Assembly (NCBI GenBank): GCA_021613535.1
Contig: CP075492.1
Coordinates: 11,904,001-11,968,000 of the forward strand
Source: Adineta vaga
Taxonomy: Eukaryota; Rotifera
Direction: 5' to 3'
Length of the DNA stretch: 64,000 nucleotides
Notes under the pieces: generated by a model
Database searches by the model: none
The model's input: the letters and a program-made list of their open reading frames with translations, nothing else
What the model was told of the DNA's origin: nothing
In this document: in pieces, positions 34,593-46,144 of the stretch
Layout: every line of letters starts with the position of its first letter
How positions within the stretch are numbered: the stretch's first letter is position 1
Position numbers and translations under genes: made by a program

Positions 34593-36804
34593 ATGTATCC
34601 AATCCGTCAATATTCCTACTCTTTTTTTCGACGTTTATATTCACCAATTTCGATTCGTTATCAATCAACTACAAGTACTGATCTAACGAAAACGTCTCCA
34701 TCTGATCTTGAACAAAAACCAATTCAAGATTATACACCATGGGCAACATCTGAAACCAATCGATTAATTGATTATTTATCCATGCGAATCAAAGCAGCAG
34801 GACCTATCACAGTCGCTGATTTTATGCATGAAGCATTATTAAATCCTCGATATGTACGCCATTTCTCATTCTATTCGTAGTATACCTATGAAAAAGAATA
34901 AATACAATCGTTATGATCATTTTTTTTCTCTCTTTCTCTCTTCCTAGGGTTATAATAAACGACATGAAATATACGGGAAAAAAGATGCTCTAATCGCAAC
35001 ACCTGAAATTAGTCAACTATTTGCTGAAGTAAGAAACAAAAAAAACACAACTTTGACGTTCTTCGAGTTTTCTTTCTAATAAAATGTTAAATATTTATTT
35101 ATTAGTCATTAGTTAAATGGATTATGCATGAACATTCAACAATCGGAGGAAATGTATTACAATTGGTGGAAATGGGAGGAGGACGAGGTATAATACTAAA
35201 TCGAATTATTTCAGTAAGTATGATTAAAATTGAACAAAAACAAAAATCATCTTTCGATTTTCTAGTTATTGAAACAAAATCGATATTCTTATCGATTTAC
35301 ATTCTTTGCTATATACGAAACGAATCCATTAATGCGAAGACGTCAAGCAGAAACCTTATTGGGCCGATCGGTATAATAAAAACATGCAGAATATTCATTC
35401 GAAATTGTTCGTTAATCTTTAGTTTAATCCATTAATTGCCAATGATTATAGAGTAAAAGATGGAGATTATTCATTAATATGGATTGATGATTTTAAACAA
35501 TTACTTCCACATGATACATATTTTCTTGCGAATGAATTTTTTAATGTTTATCCTATTCATAAATTTCAAGTAAGATTTCTTATTAACATAAAATCATGTT
35601 TTAAAAAAGATTCATGTAATGTTTAAAAGAAAACTTCACAAGGTTGGAAAGAAGTTATGATTGATTGGAATCCATTATCAAAACAACTTCATTATGTATT
35701 ATCAATGAAAGCAACATCAATGAGTCGACTTTATATGAATGTATGTAGGAAATATTTAGAAAGAATTGATTTATAATGGAGTTTTGATTTAGTATTTACA
35801 AAGTATTACTAATCGAGAACATATAGAAATCAGTCCACAACGAACTATGATGATGCAAGCAATGTGTAAACATTTAACAAAATATGGAGGATCAGCTTTA
35901 ATTGGAGATTATGGTCATTGGGGTGAAAAAGGTGATACATTTCGTGTAAGTAGAGATGATATACGATGAATGAAGGATTTGTGTATAATTTGAGGTTTGA
36001 AAGTAAGATAAAAGGCACTAGAACTAAAACTAAAGAGCATAGTATTTATATGAAATATTAATTTCTATAAATAGAATATATGCATCTTGAAAGGAAATGT
36101 AAGTTAAGGATATATATATATATATATATGGAAAGAAAAAGAACAAAAGTCAAAGTCTTTTAGCAGACCTTGTCTTGTCAGAATTAGTCTGTTTTATTAG
36201 ATTAAGCATAAAAATATGTGTTCACAGGCATAGTTTTCTATTATTAGCAATGAGAAAAATTGGTTTAGATATTAAATTGTCCGGAAGGGTTATTTATAGT
36301 GATGGAACAAGGATGAAAATTTAATTTTGATTTTAATATATATATTATGTTCCATTTACAAGGCTTTTCGTAAAGATGAATTAGTCGATCCACTTGCCGA
36401 TCCTGGTAATGTTGATATTGTAGCTGATGTTGATTTCGAACAATTATCAATACATGGAATGCAAGTACCGAATGGTAAAATTCTCTAACACAACTTTTGC
36501 TTCATTTATTCTGATAAATTTTAGTTCAATTCTTTGGACCTATTTCACAAGCAAGTTTTCTATATAATTTAGATTTTCACAAACGATTAGATGTAAGTAC
36601 TATGATTTTTAATCGATAGAATGAACTTAAAAGTTTTCTTTATAGAAAATTCTATGCAACAAAACACCGGAAGAACAAGAAGACATTTTGAATGATGTAG
36701 AGAAACTAGTTAGTTCAGAATATATGGGTGAACGATTTTTATATATTTGTGCACAACGAACGAATAAAATAAATGCACCTGCGGGTTTTACGTCTTCGGA
36801 ATGA
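34593..36804 (+). CDS. NDUFAF7: NDUFAF7, mitochondrial protein arginine methyltransferase for complex I assembly
   Basis: Ten or so exons encode the DUF185/NDUFAF7 fold. A basic mitochondrial leader (MYPIRQYSYSFFRRLYSPIS) precedes SMRIKAAGPITVADFMHEAL. Then come GYNKRHEIYGKKDALIAT with PEISQLFAE, the S-adenosylmethionine loop LVEMGGGRG (LVELGPGRG in human), LANEFFNVYPIHKFQ, TSQGWKEV, GGSALIGDYGHWGEKGDTFR, DIVADVDFEQL and the end VSSEYMGERFLYICA. NDUFAF7 dimethylates an arginine of complex I subunit NDUFS2 in the matrix. The largest intron (about 35947-36360) holds an (AT)n run at 36112-36129. Two overlapping AATAAA signals (36763-36773) lie inside the last codons, and the next gene starts 28 nt after the stop. 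Confidence 0.88.
36763..36773 (+). terminator. Polyadenylation signals inside the NDUFAF7 coding end
   Basis: AATAAAATAAA gives two overlapping AATAAA hexamers about 30 nt before the NDUFAF7 stop. They are the only candidates near the 3' end because the spacer to TKFC is 28 nt. Function is inferred from position. Confidence 0.45.
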
Positions 36805-36832
36805 ATAGGAGATTGATTTTGTTTCTTTTCAG

Positions 36833-38994
36833 ATGCCTGGACATTTTATTAACGAAATTCATTCATGTGTAGATGATTCATTAGTTGGTTATGTTCGTAC
36901 GCATAGCCATTTAGAACTCGCCGGTCGAGCGGTTATTACACGATCACCCATACCATCTGTTGCTATTATCAGTGGAAATGGATCGGGCCATGAACCAGCG
37001 ATGGTAAGATACCTGAGATAATAAATTATTGAAAGATGTTTGAAAGATATGCTTAGGTTGGTTTTGTCGGTCGTGGAATGTTATGTGCTTGTAAGATTTT
37101 TCGAAAAAGACAATATGGAATATAGAATAGATTGTTTATTCTTTCAGCTATTGCGGGTTCGATATTTGCATCACCACCTTCATCGGATATTTTTCGATTG
37201 ATTGTGGAATTGAAACGTCGTGGAGCAAAGCAAATACTTTTGATTATCCTTAATTATACGGGCGATCGACTTAATTTTGGTTTAGCTATGGAACGTGCTC
37301 GAGAATTAGCAATCGATATTGATATGTTAGTTGTCGCTGATGATGTTGCAGTAAGCAATCCAATTGGGTAAATAATTAAAAAAACAATGTGTAGATGAGA
37401 AACAGCCGTATATTGTTGTGAACATTTGTTTTGTAGACCTCGTGGTTTAGCAGGAGCTCTATTAGTTATCAAGGTGGCAGGTGCATTAGCTGAAGAAGGG
37501 AAAAATATGAGTGAAATTGTTGATGTTTGTCAACAAGTTCGTGGACATTTACGTACCATTGGTTTATCTGCTTCTGGTATCCGAGCACCAGGTCAACAAC
37601 AATCATTTGAAGTTTGTTTCCGTCGTATTGATTCTTTTCAAACATATTTGACAATTTTCTTTGATTTTAGTTACTCGATGATGAAATGGAACTCGGTATG
37701 GGTATTCATGGTGAAAGTGGTGTTCAAAAATTAAAATTATTACCATGTCGTCAGGCAATTGATTTAGCATTAGGCCAATTATTCAATGGACCGGGTACAT
37801 TAGATCTCAAACCGGACAATAGTGTACTTTTATTCGTAAATAATCTTGGTATGTATTGATTTGTACGATTTTGTTGAAGTCTTCTTTTGTTATTATAATT
37901 TTCTAGGTGGCTGTTCAAATCTTGAAATAGGTATTATTGTTAAAGATGCTATTGAAAATTTAGAACGTCGAAAATTTCATGTTAAACGTGTCATTTGTGG
38001 TGAGCTGATGACTTCATTTAATATGAGAGGTTTTTCATTAACTGTACTTAAAATTGCATCGGATATGAGTACAACAATTTTGAATTTACTTGATTCATCA
38101 ACGGATGCATTTTCATGGCCAAAAACAATTAGTGCAACACAAGCAGCAAATAGTATTCAAGCATTATCAGATTCGTTAGAATTCAATGATCAATTCAGTG
38201 CACAACTTGTTCTCAGGTAAAAAAAGATTTTATTAAATAGAGACAAATCAAATTATATTGATCTTCTAGTGAATCACATCTGTCATTCGATGCATCAGTA
38301 GCTGATTTAGTTAAACAAGCTTTACATGCAGTTGTTCGACAACTTCACAATGATGCTGATGCACTTAATCATTTAGATGCTGTATTAGGTGATGGTGATA
38401 CAGGTACAACATTTACTCGTGCTGCCGATACTATTGCGCGTGATCTTACTAATGGAAAATTAGCATTCGATCGTCCCTCCTCACTATTTCGTCGTCTTGG
38501 TCTTATCGCAGAAAGTCGGATGGGTGGTACCTGTGGAGCAAGTAAACAATAATTTTGCTATGATTTTCATCTCAATCGTTTTTTTCTTAGTTTGTGGTTT
38601 ATTTTTTGCGGCAGCTGCTAAGCAATTATCTCTATCAAATCATTCAACGAAAACTATTGAAAGTCTTTGTGATGCATTCGAAGCTGGTATACAATCCGTT
38701 GAATCATATGCACGTGTACAACCAGGTGATAAAAGTTTATTAGATGCACTTATTCCCGCTGTCGATTTTATTAAATCTAAACGTGCACAACAAACATTTA
38801 CAGTGCACGATTGGAAAGAACTAGCTATTGTAGCTGATCGAGCCGCTCAGGAAACAAAAACTTTTGCACCAAAAGTTGGACGAGCTTCGTATGTTAAAGC
38901 AGTCGACATTCATACAGCTGATCCAGGTGCTTGTGCTATTGCACTTATTCTTAAAGCTATCAGTGATGTTTTTATTAAATCATCTAACCATTAA
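36833..38994 (+). CDS. TKFC: Triokinase/FMN cyclase (dihydroxyacetone kinase, DhaK-DhaL)
   Basis: Eight or so exons give about 570 residues, the normal length for animal TKFC. The DhaK part begins MPGHFINEIHSCVDDSLVGY and has the substrate loop SGNGSGHEPAMVGFVGRG, NYTGDRLNFGLAMERA, GLAGALLVIKVAGALAEEG and the MGIHGESG segment whose His binds the ketone covalently. The DhaL part has the Mg-ATP motif LGDGDTGTTFTRAAD, GGTCGA-CGLFFAAAAKQL and a final SYVKAVDIHTADPGACA. The enzyme phosphorylates dihydroxyacetone and glyceraldehyde with ATP and can form cyclic FMN; it is cytosolic. The ATG directly follows the splice acceptor TTTGTTTCTTTTCAG, 28 nt after the NDUFAF7 stop, which points to trans-splicing or a shared transcript. 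Key catalytic residues are present. Confidence 0.9.
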
Positions 38995-39494
38995 ATCTCA
39001 TTTATACTGCAATCTAACACAACTTTATATTGACATCTCATTTTTTTCTCTTCGACATTTTTTTTTCTTTATTCAGCTGCATTCCAAATTGATTCTTTTT
39101 TTCGTGGCAATTTATTAATATGTATTTGAGTTTTAATCGAACGTTGTTCTTTTTGAATATTATCAAAGATAATAAAGAATTATTTCATAAGATTCGAAAA
39201 TAACTATCCATCAAAAGTAAGCACGAAACTTTGCTTTTACAATCTGAGATGTACTGATCGAATTTTCATGATTGTATACATATAAGTCGAAATCTGTCGG
39301 TGATTTATTTCAAAACATATAACTTTCGTATTCTCCTGTCCTTTCATCGGATACGCAAAAAAGAAAACAAATAACAATCAATATGATTTTCGTTTTGTCA
39401 TACGAGAAAGAATACATAAAACAATACTAACAAGAATGAAAATATCTGTACATATACACAAACACATTATCGATCAAATCTCAATTAAATTATC
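38995..39494. other. Convergent spacer TKFC / FLYWCH gene
   Basis: 500 nt between two stops. AATAAAG near 39170 could serve TKFC. No gene is supported. Confidence 0.4.
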
Positions 39495-42400
39495 TCATTC
39501 TGGTGAATCAGATTGGAGAACTTTTTTTATCGTTATACCTAATATATTTGAATTGTTCGTACTAATAACATTGTATGTGCATGGTGATTGTACTTCTTCA
39601 ATTGGATCTGTCTCTTTTGTTAGCTCTGATGCCGTTGATGAAGAAAGAATATCAAAAACATTCGAATCTTGTTCCATTATTTTCACAGAATCATTATTAT
39701 CGATTGAAGTGGTGTTTTCTTCTACAAGACGAGTCGGTATTTTCACTGATCTTGTTCGTGTACGACGCAATTCATTGAATGACATAAATAATGTTCGTAG
39801 ATGTTTTTCGATCTGATCACGTTGAATGATTGTTACGAATGGTAAATTATCATCATTATCATCAATAGAACGAGGTTTTTTCACTGTTCGAGGAGTGATC
39901 GAACGTGGTCGTATACTAGATTTACCATATTTATAACGTTGTCGTTTTTTATTATTTTTTTTTGAATTCATTGAAAAAATCATTGAATCATTGACTGTTT
40001 TTTTCAATAAATCTTCTTTCGAATCTGTCGTTGAATTCACATCATCTTCATTCTCATGATTTTGAGTATCAGTATTTGTAAATGCTACTGACGATTCATA
40101 ACCAGATGAACATGAAGGAATGGTGTCATCAAGTTGAATTCTTTCATCATTACAATCACTGGAATCAACAATAACAAATGAATTATCAACATCTGATTGA
40201 TGTAAATCTTCAATTGGTTGTTCTTCTTCCACAGAAGCAACTACAGGCATGACATCATCGTCATTGTCATCATCATGATCACTGACTATCGGACATGTTA
40301 GTTGACAATTTGGTGATTTCATTGAAATATCATTGATGACCAATGTATTTGAATTATTTGGAAGTAAAGGTTCGATATCAAGTGAGAGAGTATCCGTAGA
40401 TGGATTTGATTCATTGATAATTGATGGCGAAGGTTGAGAACGAGTTATTGGAACTATAGTTTTACGTTTTTTGGCTCCTGAAATCGATATGAATATATGA
40501 GAAGAAAAAACTATAATACACATACCTGCTAATATAGATGCTTTCGTCATCTGTTGTTGGAATAATTCATTTTCTGATGTTGGTAGTAAAGTCATATTAA
40601 TTGATCCATGTTTTAGATCATTCAATAGTGCAATACATCTTTCAAGATGTCGTTGATAAATAAAATCATCATCATCACCCTCAACATAATCGGAATGATG
40701 TTTCAATACTTTTTTTTCTTCGTCATCTAATTTAACCAATGGTAAAAGTAAATTTGTTTGACACCATTGAATAAACTTATGATAGTCAATATCGAACGAA
40801 AATTGTCGAAAGATATTTTTAATCAATATTTTCCAATCATTGACGGGTGTATCAACTGATTTTACAATTGCATTTAAGGAATGACGATCATGAAAGATCG
40901 TCTTTACTTCTGGTTGTTTTATCGATTGAGTTTGTTTCGATGAGGAATAATTATAAAATGATGGATGATGAATCATTGGATTGACTACGACATTCGTTGG
41001 TGGACATTTGCTTGATTTACATGTTGCTGCTGACGACACAGCTAGAAAGATGAAGAAGAAGAATGTTTTGAAGTAAAAATTTTTATCATACCAATAGGCT
41101 TCGATGAGGATGATGTATTGTTTATAATTGCATTCGATAATTTATTCTTTTCATATTGTTGATGTTCATGTAATGTTCGAAAATGAATCGGTGATTGTAA
41201 ATTTGAACATTTTATATTAAATATATCAACAAGTAATGTATCATGTGTGAGTGGTGATGTATCAATAGAAAAGTAGATGAATAGTAAATTGATATAATCA
41301 ATTTCATATTGTCTTGGTGCACGTGCACTACGTTTTGCTTGTAGAAGTATATTGGGTAATGTTTGAAATGTATATAATAATGGAACATAAAAACGATTAT
41401 TTTGAACAATATATGGAATCAGTCTATTATCATTCATTAACAGTGCTCCACCTTTATGTGTTAGAACATTTGCATGATATTTATTCACTTGTGTTCGTGG
41501 TTGTTTCGTAGGTAAAAATTTGATGTATAGAATACGATCGATACCAGCCATCACATGATAGAGATTGACTAGTAGTGTTTTTTCTGGAACTTTTTCATCG
41601 AAGATATTAATATTTGTAATGAGACTATTTAAAATGTCAAAATCTTGTTGCGTAGCTTTGATAAGTAATTTTTTGAATGAAAATTCTTGATCCGAAAAGA
41701 TGTTACATTTAATAAGAATTTCATATGGTACATAAAATTCACGTTGTAATTGAGGAATTGGTTGACGTGAACGAGATTTTATTGAGTCATTGTCACGTAG
41801 TTTCATTTTGACAATATATGGTATGAAAACATTATTGATTTGTACCCAACCTGATTGTTTTGAATTAGTTGAAGATTGTTCCTGTTGACGAGCTATTTGT
41901 AAGGAAACATCTGAAGTATTGGGAAGTGATTGAATTTTAGATGAATTTTTCATAGATGAAGTAACTTGTGTAGGCAATTCAAATGATGATACGTTCGATT
42001 TTGATGGAAGCGCAGGTGAGAGTGTTGTTGGTGGTCGTGATGGTAATGTAGCAATAGGATTTTTAAATGTCGTTGACGATATTGAATCGCGTAATTTTCG
42101 TAATGTATTATAAAACTCTAGAAGATCTTCGTAGCGAATAAGACAATCTGTCGTTGGAATTGTTTTACAATGGACACTTGCTAAATGCCATTCAACAATT
42201 GAACGAAATAATTTTAATTCAGATTCGGTATATGAATAAGAAACTAGCGGTGGGAGAGAACGAGCTAATACTAAATGTCGTTGCCAAGATTCACTTTGAA
42301 ATAGAGTATTTTCCACATACATTTTCGATGTATAACGATGACAGAGACTATTTTCATATCTGAAGGCAGAATTACAATGATAAATATGTTTGAAAAATGT

Positions 42401-44351
42401 TTTCTTCATTTATACCTGTAGATCACTGGTAAATATCTTCCTTCGATTTCTTCCCATGAAAATTGATTTAGACGACTTGTTTGATCCATTGTTGATGATA
42501 TGTAAGATTTTCTTATTGTGGAATTATTTGTTGTTATGTTACTTAGTAATTTTGTCATTTCTATTGGATCGACAAGAGATTGATGAGGATAAGGATGTTG
42601 TGCGTTGATATGATTAAAGTGATGCATATTTAGAGGAGGAGGTGGAGGAGCTGCAGTAATTACTTCTGATAGATGCAGATTTTTAACCATGGCTAACTGT
42701 TGTTTATTCTGAAGATTTTCAAATTTAATTGGTGATGTCATATCTGTTGTATTAGACGAACATTGACGATCATCTAAAGACGAAAACAAACATAGATAAA
42801 CTAAGGTCGAATAAAATAGGTACTTATGGTAGTTACAGAAAACGTTTAATTTTCATGTACTTGTATGTTATCGTATAGTCTATTTTTAATGTTCTTGATA
42901 AGAGGGAAATTTATCTGAAGTACATAAAGTTTTTCTGATATTTTTCTCATCTTTTCAATGCAAATCATGTGAATTTTAATGTAAACGAAGGGCTAAAGAG
43001 TAGGGCCCGACCCTTCGTTGTACTTCTTCATTCTCTCGATAACGATAGCAGTAAGGACGGCTACCATTTTCAATCGTTCGCTCTCTCTGTCTCTCTCCCA
43101 ATGCTGCCTTTTCTACATCAAGAAAGTATGTACGCTTTTGCCTGTAACATATTACACATTAAAGTGCGAACAAAAAAACCTCGTGTATAGAAAAGGAGGA
43201 AAAGAAGAGACATAGCCGACGTCGGTGTTGTACGTACCACGAAGAAAAAAGCTGATTGGCTTTGTAGGAAAAGTTTTCCATTCATAACAGATAGTGTATA
43301 AGAAATAATTCTACAACTATTTTTCTTCTTCTTCTTCTTCTTAACAATGATCAATCTATCAAAATGGTACGATTTTCAAAATCTCATCTTATGACAAATA
43401 TAAATTCATACTTATTAACCTCATCTCCAACATTGTCGAACCATAGAAGATGAGCGAAGATTCAATGATAAATTTCAGCCAATGTGAGAAAGATTCTTTC
43501 TGATAGTATATGTTTAAAACAAAATACGGCGGAACTGTACACAAGTTTTCATTTGATGATTATTTTGTAAAAACAACTACATACACACATGAGTTGCTCA
43601 TAGCAACAGAGAAAGTATCTTATACACAAGTACACATACATTGTTTCTTGACAACTAGAAAACATTTAATGAAGACACATCTTAGAAAAACGATTGTTAA
43701 AGTCATTGAAAACTTTCTCCTAGATTAACGTTAGTTACAAAGTATTCTTTCTCAAATAGTAAGTTGAGAAAAGAAAAACTTAAGCACTCAAACGAAAAAG
43801 GAAACTGTATCTTTAGTAAACGAGATTTTGAAGGGGCGTGTATGTGTACTTGTTAAATAAAAAATAATATGTAGAACAAGCATTTTACCAATGAGAAAAG
43901 TACACGCGTATTTTGAAAATTTCTCTCCCACATTCGTTATCTTTTTTCATTATTTACTAATAACTGTGCTTTTAAGGAATAAGTAAAACTAAATTTTATA
44001 CATTTTTGTATAAAATTCCATCGACTTACCCAATTCAATTGAATGATTCGATAAAATTTTTCGATTTTGTCGTCGCCGACGACGATGACTATCAACAGAG
44101 ACTATATCATGTCTTGAAAGATCGTCAATAATCGGTGGATGATTATGTTTGATCGTAAGAACTGGTAATGATCCATTGCCAACTAGTTGATGTGCACGAC
44201 CATTACAATGTGATCGATCTTCACATCGCCAATAGATCGTACGATTTTGAATTTTATCTTGTACATAACGATGACCGCAATATATCAAACAAGGTTTATG
44301 GCGTTTTGTTTCAGCAAGAGAATATTCATTCGATTGAATCTCTGTTGCCAT
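39495..44351 (-). CDS. Large FLYWCH zinc-finger protein
   Basis: Five exons join in frame to about 1,170 residues. Exon 1 (44351 to about 44030, MATEIQSNEYSLAE) carries one FLYWCH finger: CLIYCGHRYVQDKI, TIYWRCEDRSHCNGRAHQ and VLTIKHNHPP. It ends in an Arg-rich stretch at a GTAAGT donor. A 1.25-kb intron leads to exon 2 at about 42777 (DDRQCSSNTTDMTSP). Small introns of 46-58 nt then connect the remaining exons (VIYRYENSLCHRY; PIGAVSSAATCKS; SILAGAKKRKTIV). Exon 3 has a conserved-looking WVQINNVFIPYIVKM and LIPYIVQNNRFYVPLLYTF pair, suggesting an internal duplicated fold. The C terminus is acidic and disordered, with a basic PRSITPRTVKKPRS patch like a nuclear signal. FLYWCH fingers bind DNA; target and partners are unknown. 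The link over the long intron is inferred from matching phase and splice sites. Confidence 0.65.
43324..43342. repeat. (CTT)n microsatellite in FLYWCH intron
   Basis: Six TTC/CTT units in the long first intron of the FLYWCH gene. Confidence 0.8.
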
Positions 44352-46144
44352 AATTGTTGTAAACAAAGGCGTACAAAGTTTGATTTCGTTACCTTTTTTT
44401 CCTGTAATTTCAGCTATACGTATAACTGTGAACTTGCTGTAATATGTTAATTATTCGACGAAACACAAGCACTACCCCCACTTGTCAGCCCCACGCACGC
44501 ATATGTGGAGTGAGCACGGCTTCTCTCGTTCTCTTCGTTTTTCTTCTTCTTGTTCTTCTTCTTTTTTTTGTGATTCTTTTATACGTTCGCACTTTTTTCT
44601 AATATGGTCGTTTCTATCGATCTATTTTAATACTAGGCAACGATTTTGTAGTAAACAATATTCATAACATTCTATTAACTTTTATGGTCAATTGAAATAT
44701 TTTCTAATTATGGTATATATTGTTTTTCTTTCTTCTTCACTTTTTTTTCGTTTCATTTGTCAACATTGATGCGGTGTCTTGACAATAAATATACTTCTCA
44801 ATTTTTGTTCTTCAATAGACTTAAAAGTGAATGGCAATCGATTCGTGATGTTTTTCTCTATTCGCTTTCGATTCTTTTGCACGCAAAGAACCTCTTCCAT
44901 CCGTTCGTTGCTTTTATTTATTCGAATTTCTTTTTCTTGTTCTATTTCGTACCCTTATCGTTTTACATTCGCAAATTCTGTCCTATAGTGCATGTAATAG
45001 AAAGGTTTGTGGAGGAGAGAAGAAAAAAAAAGAAATGCACCGAGAAAATGTATGTTACAGCGAGTAAACCCTCGTTTGTACTTTGACGTAGCATTCAACA
45101 TAGTAACTAACAATGTTAGCCCATATGACAAGAGGACGATGTGAACGGACAGAACAGAAATGTGTCGTTGACTTGCCGTCACAGAGCAAGAAATGAGCAT
45201 TCAACTTTATTGTGTTCTCTCGCCCAATCTAGTCATCCAATCATTTTTCGTCGAACGAGTACACGGTTAAAAAATGATCTGACTTGCATGTTTACTGTTG
45301 GCTGATAGCCAAGTGTGGGGCAAATTTTAGGGCAAAAGTGAAAATACAGAGAGAGAGAGGGAGAGAAAGCAACAAGAAGAAAGAAATGACAATTTTCTAT
45401 GTCGACATTCAACTTTGGCAAAATGATAATAATAGAAAAAGTTTTAGCCAAGGTCAAACAAAAATTTCTCATGAAGAATTTATTCAAGGCAAAAGTCGAA
45501 GTCTTTCTACACTATAATCTAAAATACGATGACATTATGATTTTCTTTCAAATTCTAACATTCAGCTTCAAATGATTGAATAGATAAAATAAAAATGATG
45601 TTCTAAACGTTTCAATGGAACTATCTGATACTCAAGGATTGATTCTATGGAATTCATGAAAAATATTTCACGATAAAAATTCTTTTTTTTTCTCAGTTAT
45701 ACTATAAGTGTAAATTGACCTTGTATCTTACTTGAGTAGACAACAACAAGGACAATCTAGCTTTGTTGTATATTTACACATGATTCTCGAAAACTTCGTT
45801 TATTTCATCAATGAAAAAATAAAGTGTCAATGATTATTGTCATACCTTTTCTTAAATTCATCTGTACATGTCTATAACCGGTTGATAAAATACACATGTA
45901 CAATTAAACATCTAAAATTAAGAGAAGAAAGTTATTCTTAGAAAAGAATAAAGCATCAACAATTGATATTTCCTTCTTTTTTTTCATTCTATCGAGCGTT
46001 GGAAGATAGACGTCAGCAGTGAGGCATATCCATCGAGGAGGATAAATTCGACAAAATTGAACGGACGAATTTTCATACTATTGTCAAAAAGAGAAATGTC
46101 TGCTATATAGACATTGTGATTTCATTCATCTACATTGATGTACA
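44352..46144. other. Divergent intergenic region FLYWCH / TRAF
   Basis: About 1.8 kb between divergent genes. It contains CTT-rich tracts near 44545-44570 and a (GA)n run at 45349-45367. Short open stretches here have no domain or splice support; no gene is called. Confidence 0.5.
45349..45367. repeat. (GA)n repeat
   Basis: GAGAGAGAGGGAGAG run in the divergent spacer; a like run lies at 54555-54571 before the GPCR gene. Confidence 0.8.

Noticed and set aside
36833-38994. TKFC as a gene gained from bacteria, as often in bdelloids
   Set aside because: Length, DhaK-DhaL fusion and motifs match animal TKFC, and it carries several short introns like its neighbours.
42969-43354. Open stretches inside the long FLYWCH intron, considered as a nested gene
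   Set aside because: They overlap on both strands, contain CT/CTT simple sequence and have no domain.
44482-45517. Several open stretches of 60-110 codons in the FLYWCH/TRAF spacer
   Set aside because: Driven by CTT/GA-rich sequence; no ATG context, splice sites or homology.
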